Below, piece by piece: positions 13,656-19,094 of a stretch of DNA of 20,366 nucleotides; the stretch's first letter is position 1, and each line of letters opens with the position of its first letter. Made by a program: the position numbers and the translations under genes. The stretch comes from a virus, in IMG/VR virus record IMGVR_UViG_3300017510_000020, positions 1 to 20,366 of that record. One strand, 5' to 3'. Below the pieces are notes generated by a model. The model saw only the letters and a program-made list of their open reading frames with translations. It ran no database searches and had not been told where the DNA came from.

Positions 13656-13883
13656 ATGGAACTGATTGACCCGCTGATGAGATGGATCGTTGCGCCTTTG
13701 GCCGCGATGGTGATCTGGATGCTCAAGAAAATCACCAATATGTCCACCGAGATGCGGGTCTTGGAAGCCAAGCTCGAAGCTCAGGCCGAGGCAAACAAGA
13801 ACGCTCACGCCGCACTCCAACAACAGATGACGCAAATCCTATCCAAGCTGGATGGCATCGAGGCGTATCTGAGGAAAGACTGA
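13656..13883 (+). CDS. Small membrane-anchored coiled-coil protein, holin/XhlA-like candidate
   Basis: A 75-residue protein starting MELIDPLMRWIVAPLAAMVI, with one hydrophobic helix (about 10-24) followed by KK and a heptad-like stretch (MRVLEAKLEAQAEANKNAHA then ALQQQMTQILSKLDGIEAYL). One short transmembrane helix plus a coiled coil, directly before an endolysin, is the layout of XhlA-type haemolysin/holin accessory proteins, so a lysis role is likely by context. The start ATG 13656 has AGGTG eight bases upstream. An earlier in-frame ATG at 13617 overlaps the previous stop and would add 13 residues (MIYCGKTLSGART); its binding site is weaker. The stop overlaps the endolysin start (TGATG). 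It could also be a spanin-like or unrelated membrane protein. Confidence 0.55.
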   Translation: MELIDPLMRWIVAPLAAMVIWMLKKITNMSTEMRVLEAKLEAQAEANKNAHAALQQQMTQILSKLDGIEAYLRKD

Positions 13884-14506
13884 TGAAGAAAGTCTACAGC
13901 GCAGCCCGCGAAGACCTCGGCACATGGGAGTGGAAGGACGGTCACAACCCCAAAGTCCTCAAGTATTTCGCAGATGTTGGCCACGATTGGGTCAAAGACG
14001 ACGAAACTGCCTGGTGTGCGGCTTTTGTTGGCGCAAAACTGAAAGAGGTCGGCCTCCCCCACACCGGAAAGCTGAACGCTCGCTCATATCTTGACTGGGG
14101 ACAGTCGGTGGAAATCGGGGCCGCAGAACCTGGCGACGTTGTGGTGCTCTGGCGCGAAGACCCCGATAGCTGGAAAGGTCATGTGGCCTTCTTCGTCCGC
14201 TACGAGGGCGACAAGGTGATCCTTCTCGGCGGAAACCAGTCGAACCAAGTCAACGAAACAGCCTACGAAGCCGACAAAATCCTCGGCGTCCGACGAATGA
14301 GGGAGCGCAAGACGCCGACGCAGAGCAAGACCATGCAGGCTGGAGCAACGGTCACGGCGTCGGGTGTTGGTACGGCTGTGGGTGCCATCTCGTCTCTCGA
14401 CAGCATCGCCCAATACATCGTGCTCGGCTTTGCAGGTCTCACCATCTTGGCGGCAATCTTCATCATGCGTGAACGACTGAAGGCGTGGGCCAATGGATAC
14501 CGTTAA
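13883..14506 (+). CDS. Endolysin, NlpC/P60-CHAP-like peptidase with C-terminal membrane helix
   Basis: A 207-residue protein with a papain-like peptidase domain in residues 1-140: ETAWCAAFVG sets Cys45 as nucleophile, WKGHVAFFV gives His100 as base, and LLGGNQSNQV places Asn118 as the third residue. This arrangement matches the phage TIGR02594-type family, which cuts peptide bonds in peptidoglycan. Residues 141-172 are a charged then Gly/Ala/Thr-rich linker, and residues 175-195 (IAQYIVLGFAGLTILAAIFI) form a transmembrane helix with RERLK on its far side. No N-terminal signal or SAR helix is visible. It lies between the coiled-coil membrane protein and the spanins, so it is the main lysis enzyme. 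Whether the helix tethers, exports or permeabilises is unknown. Confidence 0.85.
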   Translation: MKKVYSAAREDLGTWEWKDGHNPKVLKYFADVGHDWVKDDETAWCAAFVGAKLKEVGLPHTGKLNARSYLDWGQSVEIGAAEPGDVVVLWREDPDSWKGHVAFFVRYEGDKVILLGGNQSNQVNETAYEADKILGVRRMRERKTPTQSKTMQAGATVTASGVGTAVGAISSLDSIAQYIVLGFAGLTILAAIFIMRERLKAWANGYR

Positions 14507-14714
14507 GACCTACTTCTACGCCGCGTTCTTCTTTGTGCTGGCCTACTTCGGCTTTCAGGTATACAGAGAGGGCCGCAGAGATGAGCGTATGGAGCGCGAA
14601 CAGGATGCCCTCGATGACGTGCGTAAAGCCAAAGAAATCCGCGATGATGTCTCTTCTGACCCTTACTTTGTTGACCGCGCTGGTCACTGGGTGCGGAACA
14701 AGGACAACAAGTAG
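14493..14714 (+). CDS. Inner-membrane spanin (Rz-like)
   Basis: A 73-residue protein with an N-terminal hydrophobic helix (residues 7-22, YFYAAFFFVLAYFGFQ) and a charged helical remainder (YREGRRDERMEREQDALDDV). It starts 14 bases inside the endolysin gene and contains the start of a lipoprotein gene in another frame. An inner-membrane protein with a periplasmic helix followed by an overlapping lipoprotein is the classic Rz/Rz1 arrangement; the pair links both membranes and fuses the outer membrane at lysis in Gram-negative hosts. Sequence identity to Rz is not visible, as is normal for spanins, so the call depends on topology and order. Confidence 0.75.
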   Translation: MDTVKTYFYAAFFFVLAYFGFQVYREGRRDERMEREQDALDDVRKAKEIRDDVSSDPYFVDRAGHWVRNKDNK

Positions 14715-14847
14715 CTTCTGCGACATCTACACTCCGATCTACTTTGATGAGCAAAAGACCGTGGACTGGTTGTTCAAGAACGACCGGCTGCTAGTAGAAG
14801 AAATCGTCATCCAAAACGAGACTTGGGCAGAACTATGCAATGGTTGA
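14614..14847 (+). CDS. Outer-membrane spanin lipoprotein (Rz1-like), overlapping Rz
   Basis: In the frame +1 to the Rz-like gene, ATG 14614 (AGGA eight bases upstream) gives 77 residues starting MTCVKPKKSAMMSLLTLTLL with lipobox LVTGC at Cys27. The KPKK n-region, hydrophobic core and lipobox form a complete lipoprotein signal; the internal ATGs at 14644/14647 would lose the positive n-region and lack a clear binding site. The mature part is about 51 residues, with CDIYTPIYFDEQKTVDWLF and an ending QNETWAELCNG, a pattern I recall in small lipoproteins of alphaproteobacterial phages. It would sit in the outer membrane and pair with the inner-membrane spanin. It extends 133 bases past the Rz stop, so the two genes are interleaved rather than fully nested. 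Confidence 0.75.
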   Translation: MTCVKPKKSAMMSLLTLTLLTALVTGCGTRTTSSFCDIYTPIYFDEQKTVDWLFKNDRLLVEEIVIQNETWAELCNG

Positions 14848-15005
14848 ATGACATCTCCCGCCTGACGCACGTCCTCCTGACAGGTCGAAACTGCTCTTGG
14901 TGCAGCTACGCATGGGAAAAACGCCTTGAGCGGGGATGGTCTCCTCTCGTTTTCCTTGTGGGCAAGAAGCACTCTTGGGAGAGTTGGAAGAGGTATAACG
15001 AGTAA
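14835..15005 (+). CDS. Hypothetical small protein with a CxxC pair (56 aa)
   Basis: ATG 14835 lies inside the end of the lipoprotein spanin gene and the frame runs to TAA 15003-15005, overlapping the next ATG as TAATG. The protein is rich in aromatic and basic residues: MQWLNDISRLTHVLLTGRNC, then SWCSYAWEKRLERGW, a short hydrophobic patch PLVFLVG, and KKHSWESWKRYNE. The C-x-x-C pair (GRNCSWC) could bind metal or form a disulfide, but only one pair is present. I do not recognise a family. Precise fitting between two coupled genes is the main evidence that it is translated. Confidence 0.55.
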   Translation: MQWLNDISRLTHVLLTGRNCSWCSYAWEKRLERGWSPLVFLVGKKHSWESWKRYNE

Positions 15006-16108
15006 TGACCCCGGCACAACGCGAAGCCCTTGAGGCTATGGAAAACTACGGCAATCAAACCAAAGCAGCAAAAGCCCTTGGCATCAGAAGATCGACGCTC
15101 CAGGAGCGGCTCCGCAGAGCCAAGGCGCATCAAGAAGCAGACCCCGCAATCAAGAACGCAATGAGCGAGGTCGGAATGCAGGACGCCGGTGTCCTGCACT
15201 CAGGTTGGATCAAGAGCGACGGCGCGAGCATGTATTTCACCATGCCGCGTGACGAGGAGAAGCCGGAGGATGTTGCGGAGCGGATCAAGGAAGCCCTCGA
15301 AGACGTAAAGCCGATCCCGCGAATCCCTCAGCCAGAAACATTCGACATCGATCTGCTCACTCTCTACCCCCTGCCAGACGCACATATTGGCATGTATGCC
15401 TATGGCGAAGAGACGGGGGAGAACTACAGCGCCGACATCGCGGAGCAGCGCATCTTGAGCGGAATGGGGCAGTGCCTCGCAGCCTCTCCCCCTTCCGGTG
15501 AAGCCGTGATCGTCGCTATGGGCGATCTGCTACACGCCAACGACCAGACCAACCAGACGCCCGCGAGCAAGCACCAACTCGACGTGGATACGAGGCACTT
15601 CCGCAATCTCGACATCGCCATCACGACGCTGGCGTCATCCGTCGAAGCTGCGCTCAAGAAGCACAACAAGGTCAACGTGGTGGTCCAACCCGGCAACCAC
15701 GACGTATCGGCCTACATGGCGGTCCTGTTCGCCTTGTCGGAGCGATACCGGGACAATCCGCGCGTCGGCGTCCAGCGCAAGCCCGGCGAGTTCTTCGTCC
15801 GAGAGTTCGGTAAGTGCATGATCGCCAGCCATCATGGCGACAAGAGCAAAGCCGAGCGCATGGTCATGTTCATGGCAGACCAGTGGCCGAAGATTTGGGG
15901 GCGCACGACACACCGCTTCCTATTCACCGGGCACCTACATCACCACAAGAGCCAGGACATCGGCGGCTGCTATTGGGAGCAGCTTCGCGCCGTGACCGCG
16001 AGGGACGCATACGCAACGGCCCACGCCTATACAGCGCGGGCCGAGATGCAGGCGATCACATATCATCGAGATCGCGGTGAGGTCAGCAGGGTCAAGGTGT
16101 CACTCTGA
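15005..16108 (+). CDS. Metallophosphoesterase with N-terminal helix-turn-helix
   Basis: A 367-residue protein. Residues 1-40 are a helix-turn-helix of the Fis/HTH_8 type (AMENYGNQTKAAKALGIRRS, TLQERLRR). The calcineurin-like phosphoesterase motifs follow in order: D125-x-H127 (DAHIG), GDLLH 173-177, GNHD 230-233, SHHGD 275-279 and GHLHHH 309-314. These residues bind two divalent metals and hydrolyse phosphoesters, so activity is well supported, while the substrate is unknown. Phages often carry such a gene near the end of the late region; nuclease, phosphatase or cyclic-nucleotide hydrolase are all possible. It is the last gene of the long plus-strand block, starting in a TAATG junction and ending with a nine-base overlap with the convergent minus-strand gene. 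Confidence 0.85.
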   Translation: MTPAQREALEAMENYGNQTKAAKALGIRRSTLQERLRRAKAHQEADPAIKNAMSEVGMQDAGVLHSGWIKSDGASMYFTMPRDEEKPEDVAERIKEALEDVKPIPRIPQPETFDIDLLTLYPLPDAHIGMYAYGEETGENYSADIAEQRILSGMGQCLAASPPSGEAVIVAMGDLLHANDQTNQTPASKHQLDVDTRHFRNLDIAITTLASSVEAALKKHNKVNVVVQPGNHDVSAYMAVLFALSERYRDNPRVGVQRKPGEFFVREFGKCMIASHHGDKSKAERMVMFMADQWPKIWGRTTHRFLFTGHLHHHKSQDIGGCYWEQLRAVTARDAYATAHAYTARAEMQAITYHRDRGEVSRVKVSL

Positions 16109-16417
16109 CTGTAGGTGTAGCTCCTTGATGCTGTTCGCCGCCGCGTCAGCCCAGGTCTCAAGAGACATGCCCATCAAGAACTCCAACTCATCTTGCGTGA
16201 GTTGATCCAACACATCACCCATTTCCCCTATGGGCATCTGGCGGATCGTTGACCTGCGCCTTTCCTCGTCGGTCTTCCTGTTGATCGTGTGGCCCTGATC
16301 CTCAAGGCGTCGAGCAACATCGGATACGGCCTTCGCGGAAGCCCCTGTCATGGCCCTCACCTCGCTATAGGCGAAGCCTTGGATCAATAGCTCTTTGATA
16401 CTGAGGTTGTCTTGCAT
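16100..16417 (-). CDS. Hypothetical protein with N-terminal HTH-like region
   Basis: A 105-residue protein, MQDNLSIKELLIQGFAYSEV then RAMTGASAKAVSDVARRLED. The first 40 residues look like a winged or simple helix-turn-helix (I-ELL-QGFAYSEVRAMTG-SAKAVSDVARRL). The middle is basic (NRKTDEERRRSTIRQM) and the C-terminus is helical and acidic (MGDVLDQLTQDELEFLMGMS). Its start overlaps the stop of the upstream minus-strand gene as TGATG, so it is the second gene of a two-gene unit. Its 3' end overlaps the metallophosphoesterase gene on the other strand by nine bases. A DNA-binding regulatory role is an inference from the HTH pattern; no family is recognised. Confidence 0.65.
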   Translation of the reverse strand: MQDNLSIKELLIQGFAYSEVRAMTGASAKAVSDVARRLEDQGHTINRKTDEERRRSTIRQMPIGEMGDVLDQLTQDELEFLMGMSLETWADAAANSIKELHLQSE

Positions 16418-16725
16418 CAGTGGTCGATGCCTTGGTCATCCATGATCTTTTGCAGACGCTCGATCTCGGCCTTCTGCCACTCGTAAGCCTGCTGCAATGC
16501 GCTGTCCTCGATCAGAAGAGCAGTCACCACATAGTCCGTCTTGTCCTTGTCATCGTCCATGACAGACATCAGGTTCTTTGTCCCAACGTCATCTTCGCTG
16601 AGGTCAAAGTTGTCCACCACGAAGCCGGGAATGTAGACATTCTCGTTCTCTGTGGTGACGCCGAAACCGTATTGTTTCTTGCCGGGTTCGTTGTTGATGC
16701 GGGTGATGTAAACGTGCTTAATCAT
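16417..16725 (-). CDS. Hypothetical protein, possible OB-fold/cold-shock-like N-terminus
   Basis: A 102-residue protein started at ATG 16725 because AGAGGG lies five bases upstream; an earlier frame extension to 16767 lacks support. The N-terminal 60 residues are beta-rich (IKHVYITRINNEPGKKQYGF, GVTTENENVYIPGFVVDNFD, LSEDDVGTKN). A K-x-YGFG followed by E-VYIP and a D-L-E-DVG turn resembles cold-shock-like OB folds (GFGF, VFIP), but the nucleic-acid-binding aromatic pattern is incomplete. The last 35 residues form a charged helix (EWQKAEIERLQKIMDD). It is the first gene of a minus-strand pair and diverges from the HTH/methyltransferase pair. Function is not assigned. Confidence 0.65.
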   Translation of the reverse strand: MIKHVYITRINNEPGKKQYGFGVTTENENVYIPGFVVDNFDLSEDDVGTKNLMSVMDDDKDKTDYVVTALLIEDSALQQAYEWQKAEIERLQKIMDDQGIDH

Positions 16726-16786
16726 GTCGCCCTCTTGATTTCCGTAGACCACAACTGTTATCACCAAAACAACACGGAGGCAAGAG
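16726..16786. promoter_or_regulatory. Divergent intergenic region with probable back-to-back promoters
   Basis: Only 61 bases separate the minus-strand ATG (16725) and the plus-strand ATG (16787), and both genes start a transcription unit here. Each start has a strong binding site within the gap: AGAGGG for the minus gene, GGAGG seven bases before the plus gene. A possible plus-strand promoter is TTGATT (16735-16740) with TGTTAT (16756-16761, 15-base spacer) or TTATCA (16758-16763, 17-base spacer). The matches are partial. A small HTH protein encoded on one side makes a self-regulated operator here plausible, but I see no convincing dyad. Confidence 0.4.
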
Positions 16787-16966
16787 ATGACGTTGGAGAA
16801 ACGAATAAAAAACCTGCTCCGAGAGAAGCCTTACCTCAGCCGCTCATCTGTCGCAGACGAGCTTGGCGCGTCGCCCTCCACAATCTCTGTCGTTGCCCAC
16901 AGGCACGGCATCAGGTTCATGGACAGGAAGCAGGTTGAAGAGTTGTTCGATGGGAAAAAGAAGTAA
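16787..16966 (+). CDS. Small HTH protein (59 aa), likely DNA-binding regulator
   Basis: ATG 16787 has a strong GGAGG seven bases upstream and reads to TAA 16964-16966. The protein starts MTLEKRIKNLLREKPYLSRS and continues SVADELGASPSTISVVAHRH, then ends MDRKQVEELFDGKKK. The stretch YLSRSSVADELGASPSTISV is a clean helix-turn-helix: helix two with A-ELG, the turn, and a recognition helix beginning SPSTIS. It is monomer-sized, so it may be a small repressor, activator or excisionase-like factor. The next gene's start lies 17 bases inside it, which suggests coupled expression with the methyltransferase. It heads a plus-strand pair that sits between two minus-strand blocks. Confidence 0.75.
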   Translation: MTLEKRIKNLLREKPYLSRSSVADELGASPSTISVVAHRHGIRFMDRKQVEELFDGKKK

Positions 16967-17477
16967 CCGCTTCGCTCGGGTTGACCGAGACTTCTACCCT
17001 ACACCCTGGGCGGCGGTAGAACCCTTGCTCCCACACCTTCAGGGAAACACGCGCTTTGTAGAACCTTGTGCCGGGGATGGTCGGCTGGTGAAGCATCTGG
17101 AAAGCGCAGGACACAAGTGTCGATACGCCTGCGACATCGAACCCCAAAGCGTTTGGGTTTCGCAGCGTGACGCCTTCGACATCTCCGAGATACGCAGTGT
17201 CAAGGCCGAGTGCATCATCACCAATCCGCCGTGGGATCGAAAGTTCCTGCACCCGTTCATCGAGCACTGTGTCGGGCTTGGGCCGACTTGGTTGCTTTTC
17301 GATGCTGACTGGATGCACACAAAGCAGTCTGCACCGTATATGCAGAACTGCTCCATGATCGTCAGCGTCGGTCGTGTTAAGTGGATCGAGGACAGTAAGA
17401 TGACGGGTAAGGACAACTGCGCTTGGTATCGGTTCGAGACCCAAAAGCCTCGCCTGACCCGCTTCGTTGGGCGCTAG
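16950..17477 (+). CDS. Class I SAM-dependent methyltransferase with NPPW motif
   Basis: A 175-residue protein from ATG 16950. FVEPCAGDGRLVKHL (residues 37-51) is the SAM-binding motif I, CDIEPQ (61-66) supplies the acidic motif II, and TNPPWDRKFL (91-100) is the catalytic motif IV. NPPW/NPPY with a motif order of SAM then catalytic region is typical of N6-adenine methyltransferases. The protein is short and has no obvious separate target-recognition domain, so the substrate could be phage DNA, host DNA or another amine. Phage methyltransferases of this sort commonly protect DNA from restriction. It overlaps the HTH gene start-to-end by 17 bases; its stop shares CTAG with the opposing gene. 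Confidence 0.8.
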   Translation: MGKRSNRFARVDRDFYPTPWAAVEPLLPHLQGNTRFVEPCAGDGRLVKHLESAGHKCRYACDIEPQSVWVSQRDAFDISEIRSVKAECIITNPPWDRKFLHPFIEHCVGLGPTWLLFDADWMHTKQSAPYMQNCSMIVSVGRVKWIEDSKMTGKDNCAWYRFETQKPRLTRFVGR

Positions 17478-17683
17478 AGTTCTTTCAGCGCCATCGCCAA
17501 CATGCCGATAACGTCGAACGGAGAGCCGCTCGCGCTGACCCCGATGTTGCCGTCTTCGCTCATCATAACGACAACGGCTTGCGTGACGTTATGCTCCTCG
17601 ACGTGATCGATGGTCTTGGTGAGCATTTCCTTCACGTCTTCGCTTTCGCTCTTGTCCTGCGGGAACTCAACAACCTTCACCAC
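17474..17683 (-). CDS. Hypothetical protein (69 aa)
   Basis: Starts with GTG at 17683 (or the adjacent GTG 17680), with GAGGTG just upstream, and overlaps the stop of the preceding minus-strand gene by seven bases. The sequence MVKVVEFPQDKSESEDVKEM, then LTKTIDHVEEHNVTQAVVVM, MSEDGNIGVSASGSPFDVIG, MLAMALKEL shows alternating helix and strand: an acidic helix, a VTQAVVVMMSEDG strand-turn, and a final helix. Small proteins of this kind (V--FP, then AVVV..EDG) are common in phage accessory regions and unassigned in function. The stop lies within CTAG 17474-17477, which also contains the stop of the methyltransferase on the other strand. Confidence 0.65.
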   Translation of the reverse strand: MVKVVEFPQDKSESEDVKEMLTKTIDHVEEHNVTQAVVVMMSEDGNIGVSASGSPFDVIGMLAMALKEL

Positions 17684-17946
17684 TTCACCTCGATGTCGTG
17701 CTTGTCACAAGCCGCGAAAACCTCGTCCTCGGGAACGTCCAGTTTGTCGGCCAACTGTTCGATGGTCAAGGTCTTGTGACCCTTGACCGCGCGAATACGC
17801 TTGGAGAGGGATGCGAGCCTGAACTTGAGGCTCGATCTCTTGCGACCAAACTCGTCGTAGATCGCGCTGTGGCCAGTCGGATACTTCTTCGGCTTGTTTC
17901 TTTTCATCCAAGCCTCGACCGCTTTCCGCTCCTCATCACTCAACAT
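17677..17946 (-). CDS. Hypothetical protein with C-terminal HTH-like segment (89 aa)
   Basis: Begun at ATG 17946 (MLSDEERKAVEAWMKRNKPK); the longer reading to 17976 uses TTG and would add only 10 residues that lie within the SleB gene. The middle is basic (DEFGRKRSSLKFRLASLSKR, IRAVKGHK). The last 25 residues, LTIEQLADKLDVPEDEVF then AACDKHDIEVK, look like a degenerate helix-turn-helix or a small helical DNA-binding region. It overlaps the SleB gene by 11 bases upstream and the next gene by seven bases downstream. The KPKKYPTGHSAIYDEFG segment may bind nucleic acid; no family is recognised. Confidence 0.65.
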   Translation of the reverse strand: MLSDEERKAVEAWMKRNKPKKYPTGHSAIYDEFGRKRSSLKFRLASLSKRIRAVKGHKTLTIEQLADKLDVPEDEVFAACDKHDIEVKW

Positions 17947-18304
17947 AGAACAAGTGATCTCCCGACTTTCCGACAAACCTCAGTTCATCCGACCAATAAG
18001 GCCGGACCCAATCAGCGTGATAGTGTGTAGCACCTCGGATTTCAACAACCCCTTCGGGGTCACTGAGCACCATCCGGGCCACCATCAGGCTCTTGTCCCA
18101 CGCCGAAAACTCCTTGATGGCTGGGACACCGTTATTGAAGGCGCTGAACTGCTTCGGCTCGAATGCCACATGGCATACATTGTCGGGGTATTTGTCAGAT
18201 GACACGCGCTCCAAAACAACACCAGCCACATTCGCTTGGGCGTCAAGCGGCTCGGAGCGCGCCTCGAAGTAGATCACGGCGGCAAGGCACAGGGTCGATA
18301 GCAT
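17936..18304 (-). CDS. SleB-type cell-wall hydrolase
   Basis: A 122-residue protein starting MLSTLCLAAVIYFEARSEPL. The pattern matches the SleB/Hydrolase_2 family: LAAVIYFEAR with the candidate catalytic Glu14, DAQANVAGVVLERVSSDKYP, KQFSAFN (51-57), and GATHYHADWVRPYW (91-104). Family members are cortex/peptidoglycan lytic enzymes and occur in phages and Alphaproteobacteria. Nothing precedes the domain, so there is no separate signal peptide, although the first 12 residues are hydrophobic. The start has GGAG eight bases upstream and overlaps the previous stop (TGATG). It lies on the opposite strand from the lysis cassette, so it is probably expressed at a different time. Activity is inferred from the family. 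Confidence 0.82.
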   Translation of the reverse strand: MLSTLCLAAVIYFEARSEPLDAQANVAGVVLERVSSDKYPDNVCHVAFEPKQFSAFNNGVPAIKEFSAWDKSLMVARMVLSDPEGVVEIRGATHYHADWVRPYWSDELRFVGKSGDHLFYVE

Positions 18305-18447
18305 CAGGACCGCTCCAGAAGGTCGATGAGCGACAGGATTTCGTTGGCGTCGTGATACTTCGGATTGGCGGTCGCCTTGAGGTCGAGTTTCATGATCTCG
18401 GCCTTGCGGCGGATGCGATTGATGATGGCTCGCTGATCGACGTTCAT
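18304..18447 (-). CDS. Small helical protein (47 aa)
   Basis: ATG 18447 has a strong GAGGAG eight bases upstream and the frame runs to TGA, overlapping the SleB start (TGATG). The 47 residues MNVDQRAIINRIRRKAEIMK, then LDLKATANPKYHDANEILSL, IDLLERS are predicted almost entirely helical, with a basic first half and an acidic, leucine-rich second half. It could be a small coiled-coil or an antitoxin-like/regulatory peptide, but no family is recognised. The strong binding site and precise coupling to the hydrolase are the evidence for translation. Confidence 0.6.
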   Translation of the reverse strand: MNVDQRAIINRIRRKAEIMKLDLKATANPKYHDANEILSLIDLLERS

Positions 18448-18458
18448 CTTCACTCTCC

Positions 18459-19031
18459 TCACTTTTGCCCAAAGCCGCGAAAATCGCGCACGGCACGGTT
18501 GTATTCGCCCAACGCCTTATGGATATCATGCGAACGCTTCGTCGCGCGCCCGTATTTATCCTTGAGCGGACGGCGCACATAGCTCATCTGCTTTTCGCTC
18601 AGGGGCGTAGGGTATTTTGACTCAGGGGTCCACGCCGCCACCTGATCGCGGAGGTTCAGCTTGAGGCGGTTCCTGACACGGTTCGAGAACAGCGCGGCGA
18701 TGTCCTCAAGGTCTTCGACAGAGAGGCGCTTGGAGAAGGCGGTGTGGACACCGTTCTCCTTGAGGGTCTTGCGGGCCGCGCGAAGCCGATCTGCTGTGGC
18801 CTTGTGGTATGCGGCCAAAGCATCGGCCATGCGGCGCTGGCGGTATTCACGGGCCTCTTCCCAAGCCGCTTCGTTTTGCGTCAGGGGGGTGCTGTGCGCT
18901 CCACCACCGTAAGAGGTGGAGCCGATCTCCTTGTGGACAAGGGTCTTCGCCTCATCATCCCAAAACACCGAGATGAAGTCGCTGTCTTGGTAGAGGTTGC
19001 GCTCGTAGTTTCCGACACAGTGAAGGGCCAT
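18459..19031 (-). CDS. Hypothetical protein (190 aa)
   Basis: ATG 19031 has AAGGAG seven bases upstream and is preceded by the only gap above 50 bases in the minus block. The sequence begins MALHCVGNYERNLYQDSDFI then SVFWDDEAKTLVHKEIGSTS, suggesting a small beta domain (residues 1-50). It continues into a long basic helical region (EAREYRQRRMADALAAYHK, RLRAARKTLKENG) and ends with a KQMSYVRRPLKDKYGRATKR segment. The many Arg/Lys in the second half suit nucleic-acid or ribosome contact; that is inference. I do not recognise a family. It is the likely first gene of a transcription unit running on to the SleB gene. Confidence 0.65.
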   Translation of the reverse strand: MALHCVGNYERNLYQDSDFISVFWDDEAKTLVHKEIGSTSYGGGAHSTPLTQNEAAWEEAREYRQRRMADALAAYHKATADRLRAARKTLKENGVHTAFSKRLSVEDLEDIAALFSNRVRNRLKLNLRDQVAAWTPESKYPTPLSEKQMSYVRRPLKDKYGRATKRSHDIHKALGEYNRAVRDFRGFGQK

Positions 19032-19050
19032 GCTGATTCTCCTTGCTTTG

Positions 19051-19094
19051 AGTTGACAACCACCACTAGCCACACGAGAGGCGAAAAGTCAACT
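19051..19094 (-). promoter_or_regulatory. Inverted repeat and weak promoter before the 190-aa gene
   Basis: AGTTGAC (19051-19057) and GTCAACT (19088-19094) are perfect 7-base inverted arms separated by 30 bases. On the minus strand the right arm supplies TTGACT, a good -35. At 17-18 bases only CTAGTG or TAGTGG is found, a poor -10. The arms could be operator half-sites, a looping site, or the stem of a transcript hairpin in the leader. The right arm overlaps the stop codon of the gene ending at 19089, so the region does double duty. Confidence 0.4.

Noticed and set aside
16420-16938. Plus-strand 172-residue frame opposite the OB-like gene
   Set aside because: Shadow of the minus gene that also runs across the divergent control region and the 59-residue HTH gene.
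17936-18580. Longer N-terminal extension of the SleB gene
   Set aside because: The extension covers the coupled 47-residue gene and part of the 190-residue gene in other frames and reads as low-quality Arg/Ser-rich sequence; ATG 18304 has a proper binding site.
19053-19081. Plus-strand promoter from TTGACA
   Set aside because: No -10-like element at 16-18 bases and no plus-strand gene follows.
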